57,559 bases of DNA from Rhizobiales bacterium 32-66-11 (GTDB taxonomy: Bacteria; Pseudomonadota; Alphaproteobacteria; Rhizobiales; Xanthobacteraceae), in assembly GCA_002304505.1 (NCBI GenBank), contig NCEH01000056.1:1-57559 (forward strand), written 5' to 3'. Positions 39,701 to 55,125 of this stretch are shown piece by piece. The notes beneath the pieces were generated by a model. That model saw nothing but the letters and a program-made list of their open reading frames with translations. It ran no database searches and was not told where the DNA came from. Each line of letters begins with the position of its first letter. The stretch's first letter is position 1. The translations under genes and the position numbers were made by a program.

Positions 39701-41106
39701 GTCTCGCCGTCGGCGCGCACATAATAGCCCACCAGTACGGGCATCTGCCCCTCGCCCTCCTGGAGCGCGGCGGCGGCAGCGGCGATGCCGGGAACGGCGC
39801 GCAGGGCTGCTTCGATCTCGCCCAATTCGATGCGCACGCCGTTGATCTTCACCTGATTGTCCTGCCGGCCGAGGCATTCCACCGTGCCGTCGGGCAGCAG
39901 GCGGCCAAGATCGCCGGTCTTGTAGAGGCGCGGCGCGCCCTCTCCTTCCAGCGGATTGGCGATGAAGGCGGCGGCCGTCAGCTCGGGATCATTGAGATAG
40001 CCGAGCGAGGGATAGGCGGTCTCGATATGGATCTCGCCGATCTGGTTCACCGCGCAGGCGCGCCCGTTGGTGAGCACCAGCACCCGTGTATCCGGCAGCG
40101 GCCGGCCGATGGGCAGCACGCGCCGCAGGTCCGCCGGCAGGTCGCCGACGCGGTGGAACACCTTGGCGAGCGTGGTCTCGGACGGGCCGTAGAGATTGGC
40201 GACCTGCGCGCCCTCCCCCGCTGCCGCGCGCCAGGCGGCGACATCGGCGCCGAGCAGCGGCTCGCCGGCCACCAGCAGATGCTTCAATGCAGGCAGAGGA
40301 TCCGCCTCGCCCCGCCGCTCCAGCTCGCGGGTGAGGAGGCGCAGCACGGTGGGCACGCAATGCACCAGCGTGACGCCCGCCGCCTTCAGCGCCTCCACCA
40401 GATGGCGCGGCGACAGGCGGGTGTCTTCGTCGACCGTGCAGAGCGTGCCGCCGACCATCAGCGGCACCAGCATGTCGCGCAGGCTGACGTCGAACGTGAC
40501 CGGCGCGAGCCAGGAGCCGCGCGTCGCCTCGGTCAGCGCGAATTCGCCGATCTCCCAGCGCAGGAAGTGGGAGAGGCTGCGATGCGGGCCGAGGATCGCC
40601 TTGGGCGCGCCGGTGGAGCCCGAGGTGAACATGACATAGGCCGCGTCCGTCGGCCCGATGCGCCGCTCCGGGGGCGCGGCAACGGCATCGGCGCAGTCTT
40701 CCAGCGCGATAACGTCCACCGGCCCTTCGGCCTGCGCCTGCGTCGCCGCAAGGCGCGCGCGCAGATCATCCGCCAGCGCGGCGTGGGTGAGGATGACGCG
40801 GCTGCGCGCCTTGTTCAGATAGGCGCGCAGGCGCTGTTCCGGCAGGTCGGGGGGCAGCGGAAGGAAGGCGCCGCCGGCCTTTCCGGTGGCGAGCAGGGCG
40901 GCCACATAATCGCTGCCCGCCGGCAGGAACAGACCGACGATGGCATTGCGCCCCACGCCCGCCTGCGCGAGCCGCGCCGCGATGGCGTTCGCGCGCCCAT
41001 CGAGCGCGCCATAGGTGACGGGGCCGTCGCGCCGCAGCACGGCAACGGCGTCGGGCCGGGCCGCCGCCTGAAGCTCGAACTGGTCGACATAGGAAGCGCG
41101 TTGCAT
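33703..41106 (-). CDS. Nonribosomal peptide synthetase, A-PCP-C-A(MT)-PCP-E
   Basis: A 2467-residue, undamaged synthetase (residues counted from ATG 41106). A1 1-525 (YVMFTSGSTGAPK; specificity residues read D-V-R-H-L-A-L-L-A, no match I know); PCP1 serine in GGDSL near 563; C 618-1050 (HHIVADV); A2 from about 1075 (YVIFTSGSTGEPK; residues D-A-A-T-I-A-A-V-C, close to phenylalanine/aromatic codes). A methyltransferase is inserted at about 1533-1858, then A2 resumes (VTVNGKVDKAAL). PCP2 has GGDSI near 1962. An E domain runs from 2005 to about 2440 (PIQHWF, HHLVVDAVSW, EGHGRD, VGWFTVFHP, GFNYLG). It begins with A and no C, so the C domain at the end of the upstream synthetase must serve it in trans. 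It ends with E and has no thioesterase. An upstream in-frame ATG (41142) overlaps asnB. Confidence 0.95.
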   Translation of the reverse strand: MQRASYVDQFELQAAARPDAVAVLRRDGPVTYGALDGRANAIAARLAQAGVGRNAIVGLFLPAGSDYVAALLATGKAGGAFLPLPPDLPEQRLRAYLNKARSRVILTHAALADDLRARLAATQAQAEGPVDVIALEDCADAVAAPPERRIGPTDAAYVMFTSGSTGAPKAILGPHRSLSHFLRWEIGEFALTEATRGSWLAPVTFDVSLRDMLVPLMVGGTLCTVDEDTRLSPRHLVEALKAAGVTLVHCVPTVLRLLTRELERRGEADPLPALKHLLVAGEPLLGADVAAWRAAAGEGAQVANLYGPSETTLAKVFHRVGDLPADLRRVLPIGRPLPDTRVLVLTNGRACAVNQIGEIHIETAYPSLGYLNDPELTAAAFIANPLEGEGAPRLYKTGDLGRLLPDGTVECLGRQDNQVKINGVRIELGEIEAALRAVPGIAAAAAALQEGEGQMPVLVGYYVRADGETAPLSVDLLKGELGKSLPPAMQPRVFLPLEALPTTISGKLNRKALPRPEELFYAQHGFVPAQSETETALAEIWAELFGLGKVSVETRFHDFGGDSLKAIRAVQKIYQALAVEVSLKDFFAAPHIRALAALVDAARPQAAPQVSIPRAAPAEFYPATPAQNRLWRLDRLGVAPTAYNLFETYELRGALDEEALERAFALLIARHDTLRTTFREGPDGAGAQVVHAELPWHLEQVDLRRHADPTGEAARLAAANGAHRFDLVAGPLMRVVLVRLPDEGGVPAHLLLFNIHHIVADVWSLSVLVRELAECYAALRQHRQPVLPALDVQMRDVAVWQAERAESGALAADRAFWLDQFATPVPPLDLPRDRARPPVQTLTGRTARFDLGATTMGAVEALAQRTGTTLFVVLAALTKAFLHRYSGQTELVLGCPVAGRADAALEHQIGYYVNTLALRDALADGESFAAFLARVGATTNAALAHQDYPFDTLVNELQIERDMSRSPLFDAMIVLQNFAGVDLTLEGVSIAPFGDRNAWNFSRYDMVFHFQEEDGALILDLNYNSDLFDADRIERAGAQFAHLAGAALEDTSLPVARLPLVPPQEAARIAEFAQGPRADRAPATLVGAFRAMAVAHADRPAVEDEDGRVLTYAALDAASDRLARLLVADHAIAAGDRVAVRAHRSIESLVALLAILKAGAVYVPVDGELPRARIDFMLARAECRLILADTDADRIADSVLPQVCVAPVLAAQDVAVQDVAAPLDRSAPGEVAYVIFTSGSTGEPKAVMVEHAGFVNMSLAQVAAFEIAPDDKVMQFASPSFDASLANLFMALFAGACVVLPSRATLENTGLFLDALARTGTSVVTLPPTYLRALDGAQLAGLKVLITAGEAAPVEELCAYADQLRAYNAYGPTEFSVCATVHRVRAEDAQGARLPIGRPLPNTSLHILDENLEPAPIGVPGEIYLGGLGLARGYQGDEGRTARAFITHPRSGARLYRTGDFGAWRADGSVDCLGRLDDQVKVAGHRVELGEVEAALRQVEGLRDVHVTRLERDDGSVALAAYYCAEEKVELWPSVAEFFVYDDVAYGAMAADEGRNARYRDAFARHLPGKSVVDIGTGPLAILARLAVEAGARKVYAVDRLEATARKARETVEKLGLSDRIEVIHGDAMTVQLPEKVDACISEIVGAIGGAEGSAKIINGARPLLADPAAMYPMFSDTRIAALSLPADQIASGFSDIAGHYVEKIFAEVGHPFDLRLCLKNCPREAIVSDDAPFEYLDYTSDAPLEADEDVALTIARDCEVTGFLVWLRLGVDERSVVDILDNPGSWLPVYLPVFDQPVAVKAGDVIALHISRRLCANGLNPDFILDGAVRRTLGDAVPFSYLSAHFGDGFRRTPFYARLFADGQVPRQEVPTPAVLRQHLLKSVPAYAVPAFFVKLDQMPVTVNGKVDKAALPLPSLRAPAAQASAPATPLEADILAIWQAVMGREAIGTGDDFFSLGGDSIRAIQIVSRLRQAGWKAEIRDVFQNPTVKDLARVVKPLRVAADQGPVTGAVPLTPIQHWFLETAEAPHHFNQSVLLRAPRIHGDAARAALAALWTQHDALRAAFVGAEGRAQVFNAPERAPTLAEIDLPAEAEADAHAFEVAADALQASFALDETPLLAALLAHGADGDRLLLVAHHLVVDAVSWSILLEDFETAYQAARAGAPPRLPQKTASYRDHALALEKIRAKVDWAHRLNFWRALEEEPALLPEWTGPARLSDMVRAEGHLDTDETTRLLEGANSAYTTNVQDLLLAALALALEQQFGRRSALVSVEGHGRDYPFADLFGEDLPDVSRTVGWFTVFHPLKVHVGGDLASTIRGVKESARRTPDQGWSYPLLRQFADEIGLAPLKPQVGFNYLGVLSGGGRAGVFSIDWNTPGQALAPQTTRPHAIEILAAVEDGKLCVSLEMAGGHFAAADAQALCARFLAQVRAVLAHCLGRGGSEATPSDFTYGDLSLDDLDRLLLAQ
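35533..36510 (-). other. PRMT-like methyltransferase domain embedded in A2
   Basis: A region of about 325 residues between the A8 core and the A10 lysine motif of the second A domain. It opens YDDVAYGAMAADEGRNARYR and has SAM motif I VVDIGTGPLAILARLAVEAG followed by ARKVYAVD. A SEIVGAIGGAEGS stretch places two glutamates as in the double-E loop of protein arginine methyltransferases. It ends with a barrel-like segment (CEVTGFLVWLRL, then GSWLPVYLPVFDQPVAVKAG) that matches the C-terminal part of PRMTs. Ordinary NRPS N-methyltransferase inserts do not have this barrel. Target atom unknown. Confidence 0.75.
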
Positions 41107-41119
41107 GGATCTTGTCCCG

Positions 41120-42988
41120 TCAGGAGAGCTGCGGCAAGGCAAAGTGTTCGCGAAGCAGGCCGAAGGTGAGAACGACCATGAGAAAGTCGTCCTCGAAGGT
41201 CTGGTTCAGCTCGGTCTTCGGATCGAGGTATCGGGTTTTGAGATGGGCGATGGCGGCGGGGTTGAAATAGCCGTCGGCGCGGATGCGCTCCTCGTCCAGC
41301 AGGTCGAGCACCTGCGGTTCGCGGGCGCGCAGCAGGCGGGCGCTGGAATGGGCGACGAAGGAGAATTTCTTGCGGTCCACGATCTCGGCCGGCAGATAGC
41401 GCCGCGCCACCTGCTTGAGGACGTATTTCTCCTCCCCGCCCTGCACCATCAAGGCCGGCGGAATGCGCCGCGCCACGTCGATGACGCCGATGTCGAGGAA
41501 GGGATAGCGCGCCTCCACCGAATTGGCGAAGCTCACCCGGTCGCCATGGTCGGCCAGCAGATGGTCCGCCATGCGCAGCTTGAAATCGAGATAGGAGCGG
41601 ATGTGGAAGGGATGGCGGCCGGCGATCTGGCTGCGGTCCACCACATCGCCGGCGAGGCAATCGAAGCTGTCGAAGCGCGCGGCCACCCCATCGGCATAAA
41701 GGCCCTGGCGGTTCTCGCGGCTGGCGGCGTAATTCTTCTCATAGAAGAAGCCGGGATCACCCCACAGGCGCTCGCGCCATTCCGCCTCGATCATCTCGTC
41801 GAGATCGAGGCTTTCCGCCGCCGCGCCGCGTTCCATGTCGAGCCGATAGCCCACATAGCCGCCGAACAGCTCGTCCGCGCCTTCGCCTGTAAGCACGACC
41901 TTCAGGCCCGCGTCGCGCACCATGCCGGAGAGCAGGAGCGAGCAGACATTGTAGGATTCCCGCAACGGCGCCTCGGCGCAGCGCACGATATCGGCGAGCC
42001 GGCGGGAGAGGACGGAGGGGTCCACCTCCGCCTCGTGATGCACGGTGCCGAGCCGCTTCGCCATCAGCCGCTGGGGGCCGCGCTCGTCCATGGCGCGATC
42101 GGGGAAGGTGATGGAGAAGGTGTGACGCGTGGATGCGCCCGCCACATCGGCCACGATGGCGGCGATGAGCGAGGAATCCAGCCCGCCGGACAGATAGCCG
42201 CCCACCGGAACGTCGGCCTGGAGGCGATAGCGCACCGCCTGCCGCAGCGCCGCGTCCAGCTCCTCGACGCATTCTTCCAGCCGGCGCGGCGCGATGTCCT
42301 GCGCGAGCGGATAGTCGAGGTCCCAGTATTTCTGGACCTTCAAGGGCTTGTCAGGGTCCGCCACCAGCACATGGCCGGGCGGCAGGCTCTTCACCGCGGC
42401 GAAAATGGTGCGCGGCGAGACGAGGCCGGGAAAGGTGAAGATTTGATCGAGCGCGGTCAAATCCACCGTGCGGTCCAGGCTGTTATGGGACAGCAACGCG
42501 CGGATTTCCGAGCCGAACATCAAGAGCCCGTCACGCTCGGCATAGAAGAGCGGGGCGATGCCCACCTGGTCGCGGCCGAGCACGAGCCGGCGGGTCGCCC
42601 GGTCGAACACCGCGAACGCGAACTGGCCGTTGATGCGGCGGGCAAACTCGACGCCATATTCGGCGAACAGCGCCGGCACCAATTCGGTGTCGCAGCGGGT
42701 GGCGAAGCGGTGGCCCCGGCTTTCGAGGTCGGCGCGCAATTCGGCGTAATTGTAGATTTCGCCGTTGCAGATGCCCACCACGCGCCCCTCGGCCGCGAAC
42801 ATGGGCTGGCGGCCGGCGGCGAGGTCGACGATGGAGAGCCGGCGGAAGCCGAGGCTCACCGCATCGTCGGCGAAGAAGCCCTCATCGTCCGGCCCGCGAT
42901 GGCGCAGCGTATCGGCCATGCGGACAATGAGATCGTCCGGAACGGCGGGGCCGGGATGGCGTCTGAGATGTCCGACAATTCCGCACAT
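41120..42988 (-). CDS. asnB: Asparagine synthase (glutamine-hydrolysing)
   Basis: An AsnB-type enzyme, 622 aa. The N-terminal glutaminase has the catalytic Cys2 in MCGIVGH, LRHRGPDDEG and NGEIYNY. The synthetase domain has the ATP-binding GGYLSGGLDSSLIAAI and VVLTGEGADELFGGY. It is complete. The ATG lies 3 bases after the stop of the upstream synthetase and its stop is 13 bases before the next, so it is co-translated with both. In such loci these enzymes either supply asparagine or amidate a side chain or carboxyl group of the peptide; nothing here decides between these. Confidence 0.94.
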   Translation of the reverse strand: MCGIVGHLRRHPGPAVPDDLIVRMADTLRHRGPDDEGFFADDAVSLGFRRLSIVDLAAGRQPMFAAEGRVVGICNGEIYNYAELRADLESRGHRFATRCDTELVPALFAEYGVEFARRINGQFAFAVFDRATRRLVLGRDQVGIAPLFYAERDGLLMFGSEIRALLSHNSLDRTVDLTALDQIFTFPGLVSPRTIFAAVKSLPPGHVLVADPDKPLKVQKYWDLDYPLAQDIAPRRLEECVEELDAALRQAVRYRLQADVPVGGYLSGGLDSSLIAAIVADVAGASTRHTFSITFPDRAMDERGPQRLMAKRLGTVHHEAEVDPSVLSRRLADIVRCAEAPLRESYNVCSLLLSGMVRDAGLKVVLTGEGADELFGGYVGYRLDMERGAAAESLDLDEMIEAEWRERLWGDPGFFYEKNYAASRENRQGLYADGVAARFDSFDCLAGDVVDRSQIAGRHPFHIRSYLDFKLRMADHLLADHGDRVSFANSVEARYPFLDIGVIDVARRIPPALMVQGGEEKYVLKQVARRYLPAEIVDRKKFSFVAHSSARLLRAREPQVLDLLDEERIRADGYFNPAAIAHLKTRYLDPKTELNQTFEDDFLMVVLTFGLLREHFALPQLS

Positions 42989-45900
42989 GGCTCACCACGC
43001 ATCCGGCTGGTCGAGCAGGCCCGTGGCGGGGGCGGCGGGCTCGGATATTTGAGGTTGCGGCTCGGGCGGCGCGAGCACCGCCCGCAAATCCCCGAGCAGC
43101 GTCTGGGGCGCCGCCGCCACCGTCCGCGCAAGGCGCACGAAATCCGCCGCCATGGCCGCGATCGTTTCGGGGTCGAACAGATCGCTGGAATATTCCAGCA
43201 GCAGTTCGAGGTGCGGCTTCTCCTCGAACATGAAGTTGAGATCGTATTTCGCGCTCACGCTGGCATCGCGCAAGGCAACGCCGGTGGCGCTCCCGAGATC
43301 GAGCCGCACGGGATCATTGTTCTGGAGGATCACCACCACGTCGAACAGCGGCGCGCGTCCCTCCTCCTCGGCGGGGCCGACCGCCTCCACCAAAGCATCG
43401 AACGGGAAGGCCTGATGGGCGAAGGCGTCGAGAACGAGCGCGCGCTCGGCGGCGAGCAGATCGGCGAAGGCGGCGCCCGCGCGCACCTGCCCGCGCAGGG
43501 CGAGCATGTTGAGATAGAAGCCCACCTGCGGCTCCAGCTCCAGCCGGTCGCGGCCGGCGACCGGGGTGCCGATGACGATGTCCTCGTCCCCCGACAGCAG
43601 CGCGAGATGCAGCCGCACCAAAGCGGTGAGCAGCACGAACAGGCTGGTATCGGCGCGCCGGGCGAGCGCGTTGAGCCCGACGGTGAGCGCATCGTCCATG
43701 ATCGCCGGCACGATACGCCCGGCGCCGCTCGGGCGTGCGGGCCGTGCGTGATCGGTAGGCAGGTGCAGCACCGGCGCGCCTTCCTCGAAGCGGCCGAGCC
43801 AATAGGCGCGCGCCGCCGCGCCAAGTTCCTGCCCCATCTGCCAGACCGCGTAATCCTTATATTGCAGCTCCAGCGGCGCCAGATCAGACAGGCGCGGCAG
43901 GTCGATCGCGGCGACGCGTGGGCTGTGGAGCGCCGCCCGGTACAGGGCCTCCAGATCCCGCAGCATCACATTCACAGACCAGCCGTCGCAGGCGATATGA
44001 TGGATGTTGATGAGGATCGCCCCGCCGATGCGCGCCGGGTCCGCCAGCAGATGCACCCGCAGCAGCGGGCCGGTGACCAGATCGAACACATGGTGGAATT
44101 CGTCCTGAAGCCGACGCTCGATCTCATCGTCGCCGCCCGCGCCGCGGGCGAGGAACAACTGGTCGGTTCCGGCCGCGAGCACCTCCTGGCGCGGGCTGCC
44201 GCCCCGGGTCAAAAAGCGCGTGCGCAGGATTTCGTGCCGCGCCACCAGCGCCACGAAGGCGCGCGCGAGCGCATCGAAATCCACCACGCCGTCGAGCCGG
44301 ATCGCGCCCACCATGTTGTAGGTGACGGCGGACGGGTCCAGCGCCTGCACCATGAACAGGCGGCGCTGGGCGAAGGAGAGCGGATAATCCGCCGCCTCGG
44401 GTGCCGGGCACAGGGCGCGCGGCTGGACTTGCATCGCGGCGCCGGCGCGCCCGGCGATCAGCTCGGCGAGCACCCCGAGGGTCTGGGAGGAAAAGAAATC
44501 GCGCAGGTCGAGGCTGGCCCCGAGCCGCTGGCGCAGGCGCACCACCGCCTGGTTGGCTTTCAGGCTGTGGCCGCCGAGCTCGAAGAAATTATCCTCCAGC
44601 GCCACCGCCGGCAGATCGAGCACCTCGCACCAGATGTCCGCCACCGCCTGCTGGAACGGCGTGAGCGCGGCCGCGCTTTGCCCTTGCGCGCCGCCCTGGG
44701 CGCCGAGCGGCTGTCCGCCTTGCGCCCGCAGCGCGCGCCGGTCCGCCTTGCCATTGGCGGTAAGCGGGATCGTGGCCACGCGGATGAAGCGCGCCGGGAT
44801 CATATAATCCGGCAGCTTGTCGGCGAGATGGTGGAACAGCGCCTCGCGCCCGAGCGCTGAGCCCTCGGCATTAGCCTGCGGCACGAGATAGGCGGTAAGG
44901 CTCTCGCCCCTGTTGTCCGCGCCGTCCGCGCCCTCGGGCATGACGGCGGCATCGCGGATGCCGGGATGGGCGATCAGCTGACGCTCGATCTCGCCCAGCT
45001 CGATGCGGAAGCCGCGGATCTTCACCTGGTCGTCCATGCGGCCGAGATAGAGCAGTTCTCCGTCCGCCCCGATGCGCCCGAGATCGCCCGAGCGATAGAG
45101 CCGCTGGCCGGGAAGATCGGGATGGGAGATGAAGCGCTCGGCGGTCAGATCCGGCCGGTTGAGATAGCCGCGCGCGACGCCATGGCCGCTGACCAAGATC
45201 TCGCCGGTCAGCCCGCGCGGGCGCAGCGAAAGGTCCGGCCCCACCAGCACCACGCCATAGGAGGGGAGCGGGGCGCCGATGACGCTGCGCCCGTCGGCGA
45301 TCTCGTCCGCGCCGATCTCCTTGAAGGTGACGTGGACGGTGGTTTCGGTGATGCCGTACATATTGACCAGCCGCGCCTTGGGATAGCGCGCGCGCCAGGG
45401 CGCGAGCCGCGCCGGCAGCAGGGCTTCCCCGCCGAACACGATCTCGCGCAGGCGCAGCGGCAGCAGGTCGCGGGCGCAGGCGGCGTCCGTGAGGGCGTAG
45501 AAGGCGGTGGGCGTCTGGCTCAGCACGCTCACGCCCTCGCGCGCCAAGAGGTCGAGGAACGCGCCGGGCTCGCGGGTGAGTTCGTGCGGCACCACCACCA
45601 CCCGGCCGCCGAACAGCAGCGCGCCATAGAGTTCCCAGGTGGAGAAATCGAAGCAGGCGGAATGGAACAGGGTCCACACGTCCTGCGGGCCGAAATCGAA
45701 CCGACGGCCGCGATGGAAGAACAATTGAATGACGTTGCGGTGCTCGATCATGCAGCCCTTGGGCCGCCCGGTGGAGCCCGAGGTATAGATCACATAGGCC
45801 AGATCCTGCGGCCGCGCGCGCGGCGCCGGATTGGCGGACACCACCGCGCCGCCGGCCAGCGCCACATCCTCGATCACCAGCACCTGCGCGCCGAGCGAAC

Positions 45901-46287
45901 GGGCCAGCGCAGCGTGCGCGGCATCGGTGACGATCAGGCGCAGGCCGCTGTCGCCGGTCATGAAGCGGATGCGATCCTCGGGATAGGCGGGGTCGATGGG
46001 CAGATAGGCGCCGCCGGCCTTGAGAATGCCGAGGATGCCGGTCGGGATGGCCAGAGTGCGGCCCACCAGCAGGCCCACCAGTTCGTCCGCCGCGACGCCC
46101 TGCGCGATCAGGGCATGGGCGATGCGATTGGCGCGGACGTTCAGCGCCTCATACGTCAGAGCCCCGGCCGCATCGCTCGCGGCAATGCCCGCGGCATGGG
46201 CGGCGGCCATTGCCTCGAAGGCCGAGACCAAGGTGAGGTCGGCGGGATAATCCGCCACATCCGCCGCGCGGGCGAGCAGCGCGGCGC

Positions 46288-47593
46288 GCTCGCCCGGCAG
46301 CATGATGTCGAGGGTCGAAAGCGCGCTGCCCGGCGCGGCCATGGCGGCGGAGACGAGGCGCACGAAGCGTTCGCTCATGTCCGCGCCGGTCGCTCCGTCG
46401 AACAGGTCGCGGTTGAACACGAGGCTGGTCGCCACGCCGTCCGCATCGGCGGTGAGCGACAGGACGAGATCATATTTGCCCCAGCCGAGGCCGGTATCGA
46501 CCTCGTTCCAGCCGGGCGCCGACGCACCGTGCGCGGCGTCATAATGGAACAGCACGTCGAACAAGGCGGTGCGGCTCATGTCGTTCTTCGGCTTCACCGC
46601 GAGCACGGCAAGGTCGAACGGCATGGCGCCGTGGGCGGCATCCTCGGCCGCGCGGGCGGCGGAGCGGCGGGCGAAGGCAGCGAAGCTCTCGCCGGGATCG
46701 ACGCTCACCCGCAGCGGCAGAAGATTGGTGCGCGGGCCGAGCGCGGCGGGCGCGCCGGCCGGTTCCAGCGGCTCGCCGATGACGATGTCGGCCTGGTCGC
46801 ACAGCCGGTGCATGAGCACCTGGTAGCAGGCACGCAGCACATCGCGGCGCGAGAGCCCCTCGCCGGCGGCAAAGGCATCGAGCCGGGCGAGCGTCGCGCC
46901 ATCCACCCAGCCGGCGGCGCGGTCGGCGGTATAGGTGTGGATCGCCGGGCGCGGGCGGTCGGTGGGCAGTACGAGGGCCGCGAGCCCCTCCATGCGGGCG
47001 CGCCAATGGGCGGCGGCCGCGCCATGGCTGGCTTCGGCGGCGCGCTCGGGGGCGGCGACGTCACGGCTGAACGCGCCGGCCGCGGGCATCGCGCCGTCGG
47101 GGGCGGCATAGAGATCGGCGAGTTCCCCCATGAGCCGATGCAGGCTCGCCTTGTCGGCGATGCCGTGATGGGCGGTCAGCGCCAGCCAGGTGGCGGTGAA
47201 GGTGGTGCCGCCATTGCGCTCGCGGCAAAGCGTGAGGCGGGCGAGCGGCGCTTCATCGAGGGTGAAGGACTGGCGGGACGCCGCCTCCAGCGCGGTGAGC
47301 CCGGCGCCCGGGGACACCTCGATCTCCGTTATGGGAAGGCGTGCCTCGGCCCGGATATCGAGCGCGGGCCGCTCCTCGTGGGTGGCGAGCGCCGTGCGCA
47401 GAATTTCATGGCGCGCCACGAGGCGCTGCACCGCTTTCTCCAGGCGCGCCGTCTCCAGCCCACCGTCGATGCGCGCGATCACCGGCATGTTGTAATAGGT
47501 CGGCCCGGCCGGATAGAGGACGCCGCGCTCGAACCGGTCCACGAACCAGAGCCGCTCCTGGTGGAAGCTCGGCAGCGCGAAGCGCGGCCCGGC
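46288..47593 (-). other. Tandem second condensation domain
   Basis: Directly after one C domain, with no A or PCP between, comes a second full-size C-like domain (FALPSFHQERLWFVDRFERG to about LDIMLPGER). Its active-site motif is HHGIADK: both histidines and the aspartate are kept, but the glycine is lysine. Tandem C domains occur as interface domains for trans-acting hydroxylases or as residue-modifying domains; which applies here is unknown. Confidence 0.7.
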
Positions 47594-47862
47594 GCGGCCC
47601 GTCCCGTCTTCCCCCAAAATCCCGGCGAGCGGCGCGCGCGCATCGGCGCAGACCGCGCGCACCAGATCCGCAAGGCGCGCCATCCAGCCGGCGATGCGGG
47701 CGCGGGCGAACAGGCGGGTGTTGTAGGTGGCCTTGATGCGCAGGCCGTCGGCGCTGTCGGTCACATAAAGGGTGAGGTCGAACTGGGCTGCGGGAATCTC
47801 CACCTCGTCGAGGCGCATCCCGGTGCCGCGCAGCAGGCGGGAAATCTCGTCCCGGTCGTCCA

Positions 47863-55109
<7,247 letters not shown>

Positions 55110-55125
<16 letters not shown>

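Noticed and set aside
33679..41169. A 2496-codon open frame on the plus strand opposite the second synthetase
   Set aside because: It is exactly antisense to the NRPS domains. Its Gly/Arg/His/Gln-rich translation has no domain pattern, as expected for the complement of GC-rich codons.
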